The notes under the pieces are model-generated. The model was not told the origin of the DNA, did no database searches, and worked only from the letters and a program-made list of their open reading frames with translations. 64,000 nucleotides of DNA from Tethya wilhelma (Eukaryota > Porifera > Demospongiae > Tethyida > Tethyidae): the NCBI GenBank assembly GCA_964030475.1, contig CAXIPT010000031.1:96190-160189 (forward strand), written 5' to 3'. Both the position numbers and the translations under genes were made by a program. Of the stretch, positions 11,281 through 23,016 are shown piece by piece. Every line of letters starts with the position of its first letter. The first letter of the stretch is position 1.

Positions 11281-12541
11281 TATTATGATGCAGCCTATCA
11301 AAAACCTGTAAAGAGAAAGTGCATTCCAATCACTAGAAATAGTGTGTGCATTGTAGCAGAAAAGGCTTTGTGTCCTCTAGAAAAAAAGAAACCCAAGCCC
11401 AATCCCAATTCACCTTGTCTGCACTGGAAGTGCATGCAAAAGTGTAAGCCTCTGAGTGACGATGAGCTCAAGAGTATTGTGTAACTCAGAGAAATCTCTG
11501 TGAATCCTGTAAATGAGATTAGACATATATTAAACAAACTTGACAGTGAATGTCCATATCACCATGGGCTTAATACCACTGGGTTTAACTGGAATGAAGG
11601 TGTCCCCACTGCCACTCCAAAGCTTGGTCACCCAATAGTATACCATGGTGATGACAGTGAGTGCACTAGTAAACTCCGTATTTTGAGAAGCGGTTCTGTG
11701 CATTACCCCCTCCTACATCAAATGTTAAAGGAAGTATTTAGTGTAATCCGAAGCCATTTGCTAATTAAAGAGCTAGACATGGCATTACGTAATGCTAATG
11801 TAGGCAAACTTGTTGAGCTTACTCACAGCATTAGCCTCCACAAGTTTCTCACCTCAAAAAACAATGAAAGTAACAATGGTTACATCCAGCGGGTGTCAGA
11901 GACCGCTCCAAAGTATAGACAGACTGACATTGAGACCCCACTCCTTCTTGAACATGCTGCCATTGTTGAGAAGCAGGGTGAAGACTATGCTGATATCCCC
12001 TGCATGAGCTGTGAGCGCTTATGTTAGAGGAAAAATGTTAGTAAAGTCAGTCTCTCTGATAGCAAGTTGTGTAGTAATGTGTGGCATAGGTTGAAGGATT
12101 TTGTTGTTGAAAGGAATCCAATTGCTGTAAATGAGCAAAATTACCTGTGTACTTATTGCTAGCAGAAGAATGTGTTGCCCAATCACTGTATTTTGAATGG
12201 TTTGGAGACAGTCCCTCTCCCACCAGAATTGCAAAGGCTAGATCCTCTGAGTACACAGCTGATTCAGCTTGCCAAGTGTTACGTCTTGGAACTTACACCA
12301 AAAAAGTGCCAACATACACCTCTTTAAAAGCATGCAAAGGAACAATGTTCTTCCTTCCACTGCCCTTGAAAAAACAATTGAAACACTTGACCGGGCCAAG
12401 TTATCAAAATGTTTGGCTGATCCTGAGCTCTATATACTTGTAAGTGGCATGCAGGCCAAGGTTGTCTGGCGTAGTCTAGTTGATGTCAACAAACTTAGGT
12501 CAGCAGTAGATGAGCTCATGCGTATCAATTGGCTTTATTAG
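11281..12541 (+). pseudogene. Helitron pre-Rep conserved region
   Basis: Fragments include a Cys-containing stretch ending KCKPLSDDELKSI (to 11484), then NEIRHILNKLDSE...LRILRSGSVHYPLLHQMLKEV (11500-12027), and a part ending SGMQAKVVWRSLVDVNKL (12269-12541). These recur in metazoan Helitron polyproteins ahead of the Rep domain; no activity is assigned to them. Frameshifts or stops separate the pieces near 11484, 12027 and 12268. Confidence 0.55.
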
Positions 12542-12544
12542 GAT

Positions 12545-13620
12545 GTGCAAAATGATGCTGTTGATGAAACAAGTCAACAAGTAGTTGAGGTTGCTAACAG
12601 TGCTACTAGCACCATGCTTGAAAGAGCTAATGAAGCTGATATTGCTGGCCTTCAAGCATACACAGTGCGTGACCTTGACAACAGGCTACCTCCACACTCT
12701 GACATTAATCAGTACAAGATGCTGAGTGTGAAAGAGTATCCCATTGATAACAGACAGAGCCACCTTGACTTGCTTGGCTTTCCAACCCTTTTTCACAATG
12801 GTACTTTTGGTCAGAATCATCAGCGTGAGAAAAAGATTTCCCATGCTGAGTATGCGAAAAGTAGGCTCTTGAACAAAGACTCTCGATTTCGGAAAAATGC
12901 TCAGTATGTGTTTTACCTGCTGTGGCAAAAAGAGATATGGAAATTGTCTGCTGGTATTTATAACATGTTGAAAAATACCTGGCAACAAGTAGTGACTGTA
13001 TCAAGACTGCTTTCACAAGTGAACTCTTCCGATGAACAACTTGAAGCAAATTTGTCAACCATGCTTCAAAGTGTTCGTGATACAAAGCACTCCTCGTTTC
13101 TTCGCCAGTGTGAGCTAAAGTGCATTATCCGCGAGGTTGGCCCCCCACTCTGTTTCTCACATTTAGTTGTGCAGAGTATGAATCTTCAGACATATCTGAG
13201 TATATGAAGATAGTCAATGGCATTCCATCAAGCTCAAATTGTAACATCAGGAAACTTTGTACAGAAGATCAGGTGTCCGTCAGTTTAGCAACAAATTCCA
13301 TGCTTTCTTCCAGACAGTCCTTGTGAAAGGACAAGTATTAGGCCAAGTGTCCCATTACTATTGGAAGAAAGAGTACCAAGCCAGGGGAGCACCTCACTAT
13401 CATGTGTTGTTGTGGATAGAAGGCACTCCTGTGATTGGGGAGGATGATCCCGATGATGTACTTGCCTTTATCCAGGATAAGATCACTTGCATGCCATATT
13501 CCTGATGAAAAGTCCAATCCTGAACTGCACCGACTTGTTACACGATACCAGATGCACAAATGTAGCAACTATTGTCATAGAAGGTGAAAGCTTACTTTTA
13601 TGACTGTGTGCTAATTTGGC
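12545..13620 (+). pseudogene. Helitron Rep domain, N-terminal part with HUH motif
   Basis: Frame 12545-13207 reads LLGFPTLFHNGTFGQ, ISHAEYAKSRLLNKDSRF and NAQYVFYLLWQKE, the signature of the Helitron_like_N family. The region continues in shifted frames with FLTFSCAEYESSD (about 13150) and FHAFFQTVLVKGQ (about 13297). At 13395-13403 is HYH in RGAPHYHVLLW, the metal-binding HUH motif of rolling-circle endonucleases. At least two frameshifts (about 13140-13260 and 13500) break the domain. Confidence 0.85.
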
Positions 13621-13716
13621 TTTCTCAGACTAGCCTGTGAGTGTGCATGTATCAGCCCAGCCTCAAGTCTCGTAGCAAGATCTATGAGCTAGTCAGTCAA
13701 TGACTACAATCCCCTT

Positions 13717-14088
13717 TTGCTGTATCTCTGGAAGGCTAATGTGGATATTCAGTTTGTTGCTAAAGATTCACTAGCTCTAGCCCACTATGTTAGTGGCTAT
13801 GTGACGAAAGCTGAAGGTAGCAATTTGCAAGATGTATGGAATGAAATAGGAAGCCAAGAATCTATTTATTCCCAGTTGTTCAGCTTCGGTCTGAGGAGCC
13901 TAAAGTTCCGTGAATGTGGTCTCTATGAGGCTGCTGACCTTTTCCTTGGTGACCACTTGAATGAAAAGTCTTGTAGTGTCAAATACGTTGATGTGTGTCT
14001 ACCCAGCAAACATAATCACAGGCTTAGAAGCCACAAAGAGCTTGAGAGACTAGCCCCAACTCAGATAACATATTTGAGCCTTGTCTAG
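13717..14088 (+). pseudogene. Helitron Rep domain, catalytic tyrosine segment
   Basis: The segment contains ALAHYVSGYVTKAE, with two Tyr (about 13786 and 13798) spaced Y-x3-Y and followed by Lys, the two-tyrosine nicking motif of Helitron Rep. It ends with a stop after QITYLSLV. Between 13505 and 13717 the frame is broken, but LVTRYQMHKCSNYCH and RLACECACISPAS can still be read. Confidence 0.7.
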
Positions 14089-14563
14089 TTGAGAATTATT
14101 ACCCTGAAAGGCCTCAAGAACTTGATGGTATGACTTTGTGAAATGCATTGATTGGACAAGCCGGGACAAAAGTGGTCAACGGAATTACAAGCGATTAAAC
14201 AAACCTAGCTTGTCCAATCACATACTGTTTGAGAGAAGAAGACTACTTCTATTCCCTCATTCTTCTCTTTGTTCCTTTCAGAGATGAGAACACCTTGCTT
14301 CTCCCCGGTGAAACAGCTGAGAATGCGTTTCACAGGCTCAAAAATTGTAGCAGTTCCCTACACCATGAAAAACTGCAAAAGATGCTTAGGGCACAATCTA
14401 AGACTAAAGAGGTAAACAAAACCAGAGCAAATGATGAAAAGCCTAGTGCCGAGGACGATGGTCCTCGGGTAGAAGGAGAAGCAAAGTCACATTGATGACC
14501 CACTGATAGCACTATTGATTTAGAATTAGCAGTTACTATGCTTAAAGACGTGCGTATGAAAAT

Positions 14564-15800
14564 TTGAAAGCCCACTTCATGCATTTGCAAAGACATGAGA
14601 ATAATCAATGTCATTGTGACTTGAAACCACTCCACATGTTCAATAGTGGTGTAAGGGGGGCAGGGAAGTCATTCCTTATCCAAACTATCAAGAAAATGAT
14701 AGTATCCCTGTGGACATACTTGTGCCATTGCAGCGCCTACTGGTTTAGCTGCATTCAATGTTGGCGGTGTAACTGTACACCGTCTCTTTAGACTTCCTGT
14801 TGAGCATGAAAGTAAAACAGCAGGGTACTGGCCGCTGTCAAAAGACTGCTTAAGACCACCCGTAAAAACACAAAAGCTTTTATTGTCGATGAGATCTCCA
14901 TGGTCTCGTCTCTCAATTTAGCCTATGTACATTTAAGATTGGAGGAACTGTTTGGCAGCGACCAGTGGTTTGGTGGGAAGACCATGCTATTCTTTGGAGA
15001 TATGCTCCAATAGCACAGAAATTCCTCACACTTAGGCTAGGCTATGCAACTTCTGTAAACATATGGAGGGATTCAGTTGTTTACGATGAGTTGACTATAA
15101 ATGAACGTCAAAGAAATGATGTTTGATACAGTCAGCTTTTGCAATCTTTAAGGTGTGGTTTTCCTACAAGTACAACACTTGTTGAAGGGAGAGTAATCAA
15201 TGTTTCAATTGTTGATAAGATTCATGAGCTAGAAAAATCTGGCCAAACACCTGTGTGTTTGTTCCCCACTAGAAAAGCTTGTGATGAGTTGAACCAACAA
15301 TGCTCTGTAGCCTTCCATCAGAAGTTGTCGCATTGCAGTGTACTGATGATATTGATCAGACATCAAGTACTCGTAAGTGGACTAAGAAGGCTACCGAGCA
15401 TTAGGCAAAACTCAACAAAGACTGTAATATGACAGCTGGTTCAGAAGCAACATTGCATATTGCTGAAGGTGCTCGTGTTACGCTCCATCGTAACCTTGAT
15501 AATAAAGCAAATGGTGCCATTGGTACGGTAACAAAAGTGTCCATGACCTTAATTACAGTGAAGTTTTATAGAATAGACAAACCATACGATGTTGAGAGGG
15601 TGAAAAGTAGGTTTATGGTCATGAATAAGTTCTTTGTGTTTAGAAAACAGTTTCCCCTCATTTTAACGTATGCTATTACTATCCACAAAGGTCAAGGCCT
15701 GTCTTTAGAATGTGCCATAGTAGACCTCTCTGAGGATGTTTTCAGTCCTGGAATGGCATATGTTGCATTGTCACGGGTTAAATCCTTGACAGGCCTCTAA
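14564..15800 (+). pseudogene. Helitron PIF1-type helicase
   Basis: Walker A GVRGAGKS lies at 14648-14671 and Walker B FIVDEISMV at about 14879-14905 in another frame. LTINERQRND follows near 15095. VCLFPTRKACDELN (about 15260), GARVTLHRNLDNKANGAIGTV (15465-15527) and YAITIHKGQGLSLE...AYVALSRVKSLTGL (15667-15800) are the C-terminal helicase motifs of the PIF1/Rrm3 family. At least four frame breaks occur. In intact Helitrons this domain unwinds DNA during rolling-circle transposition. A few further in-frame residues extend to about 15995. Confidence 0.85.
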
Positions 15801-16191
15801 TTCACTCCAGTCCCAGTTTGCACTGGCCCATTTGCTGAACACGCGCATCTTTTCATACAGTAGGCAAAATGCCACATGGCAGCTTCACTCTCCTAGCCAT
15901 GTAGACCCCTCGCTGAAGACTAATGAGAATGATTCAGATCGTGCCATATTTGTTTACCATACTGGTGATCACTTCAAAGTAGTTCGAAGAATTGTATCAT
16001 AAAATTAATGTTACCACTGCACCTATATCTGCTGTGCATTATATAGGGGGAGAATAGGGAGGAATATTATAGTGCACATGTTATTTATGTATGCTGATCA
16101 GAAAATATATGTTTTTTCTATCCATAAACATGACATAAATTTATTCGAGCATTGAGACATTATTGAAACACTCCCCATTATATATATCTAA

Positions 16192-17182
16192 AGTACAAAA
16201 AACATTAGAAATGTAATGCAAACATAGGAATGGCCAAATCGTAAAAAAAGTAAGCAAACAAGCCAGGAATGGTTGTCAGATTGAGTGAGTTCATTTTACT
16301 GTGTCACCTTATGTTCATATCTCTACTGAGCTCAATGACATTGTAGACACAGGAATTAACTGACAACCATTCCTAGCTTGTTTGCTTACTTTTTTTACGA
16401 TTTGGCCATTCCTATGTTTGCATTACATTTCTAATGTTTTTTGTACTTGTTTGTTGTTTTTTTTTAATAATTGTTTACAATATCAGTGGAATTTAGTCTT
16501 TCAGTAGCCCACCATCTGAGCAGACAACTTGCCAACAGACTATGCCTTTCAGACAGCTGAAACTCTGAACCCCCAGGCCAAATGTGATATATGTCTATTA
16601 TATTTGTGTCTTGTTAGCTAAAGATAACTTCCCTACTGAAGAACTGAACGACAGGATAGGACAGAACTCAAAGCACTGCATGCTGCAATAGATTCCAAAT
16701 AACGCGCATTTAAATATGGAAAGGGTCGTTAGGCTACCTAGCAAATGAATAGGTTAGAAATTAATGGCCACCATATGGAGAAGGCGCTTTTCGCCTTGTA
16801 TCTAGCGACTGAATGAGAGATACAAAAAACCGATGGCAANAAAAGCGACTGTACCGGAAGAAACCAAGCTCGTTCGTTCAAGAATCAGCTTCTAAAAGTG
16901 AATAGTCACTGAGAAAACTTGAGCCAAGATAGAAAAAGAAGAAGAAGAAGAAGAAGAAGATGGAGAAAATTGGAGGTTTGGCATGTTTGTGTTCGTTACT
17001 TTAGCAATGGTTTTAGGCTATGTTTTTGGGCTCATTAGAAAGAGAAAGAGCTAAATAGTAGCTTTAGAAGCCTTTTAGTGCTAAGCGCTCAGTTTTTGCA
17101 GAGTTATTCGCGTGAATATTTGTATTGCGCTAATGGACCATCCGTGCCATTCCTGTGTACCCAGTACTACCGTACTGAGGAA
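16192..17182 (+). mobile_element. Family C element, copy C2
   Basis: The hairpin end (16192-16450) has arms carrying AGGAATGGCCAAATCGTAAA and a diverged centre TGTCAGATTGAGTGAG. The body has AACGCGCATTTA, a GAGAAGGCGCTTTTCGCC word and TTGGAGGTTTGGCATGTTT. The right end is CCAGTACTACCGTACTGAGG followed by AA and T. An n lies at 16840. There is no coding sequence. Confidence 0.75.
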
Positions 17183-17189
17183 TATTAGT

Positions 17190-17350
17190 ACTGCTTTTTA
17201 CTAATATCATTGCTTTTTAGGAAATATCACTACATTTTACTGAATATCACTGCATTTTAGTAAATATCACGGCCTTTGGCTAAATGTCACAGTTTTTTTA
17301 CTAAGTATCACTGCTTTTTACTAAATATCACTGCTTTTTACTAAATATCA
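17190..17350. repeat. Subterminal minisatellite of element E1, left side
   Basis: About seven units of CTTTTTACTAAATATCACTG. The reverse complement (CAGTGATATTTAGTAAAAAG) forms the array at 21540-21721, so the two arrays are inverted around the HECT and transposase genes. Confidence 0.75.
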
Positions 17351-17351
17351 C

Positions 17352-17825
17352 TGCTTTTTATTAAACGCACGTTTTTTTTCTAGTGCTTTGCAGGAGAAGC
17401 TTGACGCTGGCTACGTAGGTGCAGCAAGGCTTAGGCTATACCTGCATGCAATCACTTTTGTAGTCCTGCTTTGCAAGCTAGAAAAAAAGCCAAAAGTACG
17501 CTACTAATTTAGCGAACTTTCACGGCTTCCGTTTTGCAAGCTTTTTGAAGGAAGCAAAAGCTAAGCATAGAATTGTTGATGTAGCTATGGTTTATTCCTA
17601 CCATAACTAAGCTGAACTAGTGAGGAAAGATAGTAACTTTCTCTATGCTTTCTCTAAAGAAGGAATAAAATAAGGCTGACTAAATTCTCATTAGTATGCA
17701 TAAATTAATTATTCATGTTCAAAGCTTGTTCAATGCTTGTCAAATGCATGTATTGGTACAAGCTTTAATTATAATTGGTACTGCCCATACAAAAAGTTGT
17801 GGACATGCCTTAACTACACTGAGTT
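17352..17825. repeat. R2 module of element E1
   Basis: A near copy of 5520-5990 in the same orientation, including TGCAGGAGAAGCTTGACGCT and TTGTGGACATGCCTTAA. It lies between the left minisatellite and the HECT gene. Confidence 0.7.
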
Positions 17826-17951
17826 AACCTCAGAGGATGAAAGGCAAATATATATTATATTATTTGCATTGTATATTGTCCTTGCATGCAAATCATGATA
17901 AGGAACACTCCTATATTGTGTATACTATTGTATACTATTTGTTTTTTCTAG

Positions 17952-19551
17952 CAACAGTGATAATGTTTCACTTCCAAAATTGCTTCATGGACTTCTAGTT
18001 CGACACCTTCCAGTTAATCGGAATGAATGCCAACGAATCGTTGTGAGACGCAAGCATATTAGGGAAGATGCATTATCTCGTTTCAGACAAGGATTAGATG
18101 TAAACAAGTATCTGAAAGTTACCTTTGTTGGAGAGCCTGGAGTTGATGATGGTGGTCCACTTCGTGAGTTTTTTCATCTGCTAGTGTCATGCATATCCCA
18201 AAACAACAATCTGTTTTGTGGAGCAGAAGGAAACCGGGCACCAAGAATGAACATAACTGAGCTGGAAAAGAAAACATACCTGCACATAGGTATGATGCTT
18301 GCCCTATCCCTAGTCCACGGAGGACCAGGTCCCCACTGCTTTACTCGAGCCGTTGTTGATTACATTGTGCATGGAATGAGCAAATTGAGGGCCACTACTA
18401 CAGATGTTCCTGACGAAGAAATACGATCAGCTTTGCTTGAGGTAATTATGCTTGTATGATTAGAATTAAATTGTATTTATATATTGCCTACAAAAAGTAT
18501 TATACAAATTTTTACTCCGTTGTCTTGAAAATCTCGCTGAGTGTAAGTTAAGCATAAGGGACTTGTTTGCATCAGATTCTATCAGATGCTAAAACTTACA
18601 CTTATATTTGACCTTAATGATTGTTTTCTTTTCAAGCACTAATAAAAGGTGCATAATAATTTTGTTATGATTCAAATCCTTGATAGATATTTCACTATTA
18701 AGGTTTGATTTCACTACCTCATGGGTGGGCATTAATTATGATCTCTTTATTTTGATTTGCCAATAATAGCTCCAGAGTGCTACTACTATCACTGAAATGA
18801 GACAGATACTTGACAGTGATAAGATGGATTTTAGATTTACCATTGGTGTGTCACAGCCCAACAGTTCCGTACAGATGGCAGATTGTGATCGTTTAATTCA
18901 GTCAATAGCTACACACTATGCTATTGTGTCAGTGAAAGCAGTACTGGACCAACTAATTGAGGGCTTGAGGGTATTGGGCGTGTTGGACCTAATTTGGAGC
19001 AACCCCAAGAAAATGTGTCCTCTGCTGTTGCCAAAGGAACCAGTTCAGCTGACTGCAGATATGATGATCACCTTGTTTACACCTGTATTGTCTATAGAAG
19101 GTAGCAACATAAGAGAAGCAGAAGAAGCTGTGGTAATGCTCTGGGTGACTGATCTTCAACTGATTGAAGGTATAATAATTATGATTGTTTACAACCTATT
19201 GTTTTGATACATGTTTATATACAGGGGAACATAATTTTGAACTTTTTTTGTAGATCAACATGGAATCGTTCAAGGAGTATCCTCTGAGGGTGTGTCATCA
19301 GAGTTCAATATTGGGTTTGAGTCCATTTTGTCCTTTGCCACAGGCTGTCCATTAGAACCTCCTGCTGGCTTCCAACCCAATCCACGTGTCTGGTTCCAGG
19401 ACATGGGCCCTTTCCCAATTGGTAACACCTGTTCCAATACAATTTGCGTCATTCATCAATTGGTCTTTTTGTGTACTACATGTCATATGGTATACTAAAC
19501 ACAGCTGGATTCGGTCAGGTCGTGTATGATTCTTATCCATTCATGAATTAA
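17952..19551 (+). CDS. HECT-domain E3 ubiquitin ligase, HECT region only (G2E3-like), three exons
   Basis: Exons are about 17952-18441, 18770-19169 and 19254-19551, with GT-AG introns and matching phases (0, 1). Exon 1 encodes the HECT N-lobe with GVDDGGPLREFF. Exon 3 encodes the C-lobe with ILSFATGCPLEPPAGF and GNTCSNTIC, where the Cys of NTCSNT is the ubiquitin-accepting position. A single-base frameshift near 19470 separates this from the C-terminal MSYGILNTAGFGQV, which ends at TAA 19549-19551. The conserved start is truncated: no substrate-binding N-terminal domain is visible upstream, where repeat R2 begins. It lies tail-to-tail with the transposase inside element E1, so I infer it is transposon cargo. 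Resemblance is closest to G2E3-type HECT domains, by memory only. Confidence 0.75.
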
Positions 19552-19840
19552 TAAGGTAAACAATTTAGTCATTTCTCATTCAGTCACAGAATTATTCTCA
19601 TTGTTAGTTCATCATTATAACTACCTTTGATCTATTCATTTATAACTTTATTTATCATTATAACTACTTTGATCTCTCTGAGGCAATTATTCTCATTGTT
19701 GGTTCAATTAATATAACTACCTTTGATCTATCTGACACTTGATTCACTTCAAACATGTATAATTGGTTAATATTTTAATCCCTCACATCAGTATTTATAA
19801 TAGTTATTGTATTATTATACGAATAAAATTTAGCTATTTA
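19552..19840. other. Short spacer between tail-to-tail genes in E1
   Basis: AT-rich, no coding potential. It contains two or three imperfect direct copies of an ATTCTCATTGTTGGTTCA and ACTACCTTTGATCTAT block. Part (from about 19670) is present in E2 at 24240-24379, where the junction TTTATAATAGTT is split by a family C insertion. Confidence 0.6.
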
Positions 19841-21268
19841 TCAAAATGAACAGCTACCACAACCATTTTGAATATGTTGTCCTACAATTGTACAAACTTC
19901 TGTGAATATGTCACAGCCAAATTGAAAACTCTCTCGTAAGATGTCAACGTTTTGTAGTATTCCAGTAAGCCTAGAGCAGGGTTGGAAAGCAGACTGTGGG
20001 ACACGTACATGATCTCGTGCCTGTTGCACATACAAATTTGATGAAGTGATTGAAAGAGTTGGTGGTGTGCATAAAGGAATCAAATTTTGTTGCAGTGCCC
20101 CCTGGATAAACAGTTGATTAGGAGTCATGTTCCTCTCACTTGAAATAGGGTGATTATTCCAGCTTTCCACAAAAGATTTCAGTGCTCTATTGATTCGTTT
20201 CAAAAATGTGTACCTTAGGCAAAAAAGGTCCAATTTATTTAAGGCATTCAACAGACCATCATCTTCTAGTTTGGTGAATGTCTCATGGAACAAACTTACA
20301 ACACAACGAAAAACATCACGCCATAAGCACTCAATTCGTTGATTGTGTGTACTAGCTCCTGTAATAATAGCTGATGCATCAGAATGTTGTTCTACAACAT
20401 ATCGCCACACTTCCACGTTCTCACCACCCAAATCTGATCTCACCTTAAACGGGAGGCCATGTTTTGATACGGCATCTGTAAAGGCAGACAAGACAGCATC
20501 AGCTCGGTTGTTATCACTGCATTGTAAGTAAACAATTGTCCTCGAGTATCCATCTATAGCCCCATGTGTAACGAATCCCCACTTAATCAACTTATGATGT
20601 CCATCAATGTGCCACACAGAGTTTGGACCTTCTGCATGGTATATACGCCTTCTAATTGTAACACTCCTTCTAATAGCTGTGTTTATTGGGTCCACTCGGT
20701 GGATAGATGCCCTCACTCTTGCTCTTGGAACAAAGATACTTTTTCTGGCAAGGTGACCTATCATTAATCGTTCACCATCATTGGGATGCCTCCGTTTAAT
20801 AGCTGTAATAGTAGCATCCAAATCAGCATCATTTATATTGCTATAATACACATGAGGTGACACTCCTTCTTCTTCCAGCCGTCTGTACAGTGTTGCTCGG
20901 CTAATTCCTAATACCTCGTCCAGGTGAAATGCACTTCCCTTAGGAATTGTATATCTTCCATGTCAACATGTATTGAAGGTCGACCAGGAGACCTACATAA
21001 ATGTAGATCTTGTATACCATTAACTATGTGTATGAATTTACTGTCTTCAGTATCTTCAGATGCAAAGAAGTCGTGATGTGTTCATACACTGACTGTACAT
21101 TTCTAATTAAAGCACAGGCATAACTCTATACCTCTCTAGCTCTGCGTCTTGATGTTCTTCCTGAGGCAGTGGGCTGATCCCATGGTTGGCCAAAGTGGCC
21201 ATAATTGTGCCATACAGGGCGTCTTCCAAAGCAGCACCATCACTACGGTTTGATGTACCGGTAGCCAT
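19841..21268 (-). CDS. rve/DDE integrase-like transposase of element E1
   Basis: A first exon (21268 to 21132) starts MATGTSNRSDGAAL and ends at a GTATAG donor. After an acceptor near 20995 the frame reads SPGRPSIHVDMEDIQFLRE, then a one-base shift near 20925 leads to DEVLGISRATLYRRLEEEG, a helix-turn-helix-like segment. The long frame to 19841 (340 aa) carries the catalytic core: VWHIDGHHKL (first Asp), VRSDLGGENVEVW (second Asp) and NQRIECLWRDVF (Glu). The WHIDGxHKLIxWxFVxHGxIDGYSR pattern is a known family of integrase-core transposases in animals. I suspect the IS3EU group but am not certain. One frameshift probably inactivates this copy. A second, more damaged copy lies at 25331-26631. 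Confidence 0.8.
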
Positions 21269-21539
21269 TATTTAGTCCCAGTCTCTCTCATTATAATAGC
21301 CCGGGGCGCCCATAGGTGATAATGGGTGGGGTTAACTAATTCCAATCACGTGACAGCTACATACGCACGTACGATCACGCGCTAGAGCGCGAACGTATAC
21401 AATTCAATTACAATTACAATTACAATATACGCGCATGCTGAGTCAGCAAAAGCACTGAACAAATTAGTATTACAGTAAAAGTAATGATAATTATTCTATA
21501 CACAATGCAAATGACAGTGGATTAAAAAGTCAATGATGC

Positions 21540-21721
21540 AAATAAAATGCAGTGATATTTAGTATAATACAGTGTAGCCTCGTTTCCAGGTTAAATACAG
21601 TGATGAAAAACAGTGATATAATTATTTACTGATTTTAGTAGAAAACAGTGATACTTAGTAGAAGACTGTGAAATTTAGTAGAAGTCTGTAACATTTAGTA
21701 AAATGCAGTGATATTTAAACC
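21540..21721. repeat. Subterminal minisatellite of element E1, right side
   Basis: Degenerate CAGTGATATTTAGTAAAA units, inverted relative to 17190-17350. Between 21270 and 21540, upstream of the transposase, lie CAATTACAATTACAATTACAA repeats and a palindrome-rich promoter-like stretch. Confidence 0.75.
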
Positions 21722-21850
21722 TGAAGGTCTCGATCTCACCTCGATCGCGACTAAAGCCTATATTTCCACGCCTACTAATCAGACCCGATCCTAACTTGGT
21801 ATTTTAGTAGGGCTCTACCTTCCTTACCTAACAGGATGGCAAGTCTAAAG
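21722..21850. repeat. R1 module, inverted copy
   Basis: Reverse complement of about 5380-5512, with GGTCTCGATCTCACCTCGAT and CCACGCCTACTAATCAGACC. It marks the right side of element E1. The next 170 bp to the COR-like exon are unremarkable. Confidence 0.7.
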
Positions 21851-22029
21851 CCTATAGCTCGAACGACATTACTGTAAAATATTAAATGCGAAAAATCGCA
21901 AATTACGCGACCGTTGAATACGCGTGTGGTTAAATACAGGCATAGTTGCCAACAAAGATGCCTCACTCCGGCGCGTTCTTTCAATTGGAGGTTAGCTTTT
22001 TATTGATTAAACTGTGTTGTTGATAAAAT

Positions 22030-22487
22030 AGTAGAAGCAGCTTTATGTTGCTCTTCACTTGACCGTTCGTATGTTCGTAGTGCTTCTAGTGAGCATACAA
22101 AATTTTTTGTTGAACAAACTGATGTCCAAGAAGCAATATGGTTCTTACACCATTGCATTGGAGTGCTGATGTACTACCCTGATGTAGAGGAGCTAAAAGA
22201 CACAGTGATATGCGATCCACAGATTGTGTTTGACAGTGTCACTGAGCTAATCTTAAACACCTTCAAGTTTGGGCCTGTAAGAAAAGCTGCATGCGAAGAA
22301 TTCAATCAAGCAGGCAAGTTTCATTTCAGTGACATCCAGAAACTCTCAAAGAACCTGAAAAGTGGCATCCTCCCTCTACCACAGCTTGTCAAGCTCCTAG
22401 AACACCTCTATGTTATAGCTCGTATTCCATACCCTGAAGAAAATGATGCTTCTTTGCTTAATATGTCTCCACTACCTTGTACTTTGG
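22030..22487 (+). CDS. COR-like domain exon (ROCO/sponge receptor type)
   Basis: An open exon reads HTKFFVEQTDVQEAIWF, then HHCIGVLMYYPDVEELKDTV, ICDPQIVFDSVTELILNTF and LPQLVKLLEHLYVIARIPY. It ends in a GTGAGT donor at 22488. The 'leader-MYYPDV...DPQ-FDSVT-I' layout resembles the COR domain that follows Roc GTPases in ROCO proteins. It is a family-level resemblance from memory. No Roc domain or following exon is visible, so this is a gene fragment or a partial pseudogene next to element E1. Confidence 0.45.
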
Positions 22488-22791
22488 GTGAGTAAAACAA
22501 AACATCAGCACAACAGGAAATCAATTTATCTTGCACTCTCGATTCAAACTGATCACGGAAATCAAACCACATTCTCATTAATTTTCTATCCCCTGACCTC
22601 TGGGTGTGGGAATCTGACGCAAGCACCCCTACATGTGATCCACGATGCATGCAACACTTATTAATTTATATCTCGTAAAATATAATTTGGTGGCAGTATT
22701 AATTATCAGTTTCACACGGGTAAAGGTGAAATGACAACAGGAGGTCACCACCAGAGGCAGCTAGTTGGCTGCTAGCAACACAAGAAAGAAG

Positions 22792-23016
22792 ATGAGCAGC
22801 CGCTCTCCCAGCGATCAGCCACCTTCCCAGCCGAAATCAAAGCCTAAGAAGATCGGTGACCTTCCTTATGTGACGCTCAGGAAGCTTTCTAATCGCCTGG
22901 ACACTCTGAGCGATGGCAAGGAATCTTACTGGCGTAAACTCATCGAGGTGATGCCTGGGCTAGGCTACGATCATTTAGTAGAGTGGACAGAGTTGTGCAA
23001 ACAGCAGGACAACTTG
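22792..23016 (+). CDS. Death-domain-like first exon
   Basis: From ATG 22792 the exon encodes a Ser/Pro/Lys-rich leader, then LPYVTLRKLSNRLDTLSDGK, SYWRKLIEVMPGLGYDHLVE and WTELCKQQDN. Leu-x3-Leu spacing and the central Trp match death-fold domains. A GTTTGT donor follows TTG at 23016. Sponges have large families of Death-plus-NACHT and related innate receptors, but nothing else of such a gene is readable before the n at 24059. The start is chosen because earlier in-frame codons lack an ATG. From 23017 to 24240 I find no other supported feature. Confidence 0.4.

Larger units (their letters stand above)
10327..15995 (+). mobile_element. Decayed autonomous Helitron (rolling-circle transposon)
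   Basis: A succession of + strand fragments in changing frames matches the order of a Helitron Rep/helicase polyprotein: N-terminal basic repeats, a conserved pre-Rep region, a Rep domain with HUH and Tyr motifs, and a PIF1-type helicase. Numerous frameshifts and stops make it non-functional. I could not identify the element's termini. A family C copy (C2) starts about 200 bp after the last coding remnant. Confidence 0.85.

Noticed and set aside
360..15995. OTU fragment and Helitron as one large element
   Set aside because: Some Helitrons encode OTU domains, but 9 kb of unrelated repeats, a MITE and a solo LTR lie between the two here and no shared ends are visible.
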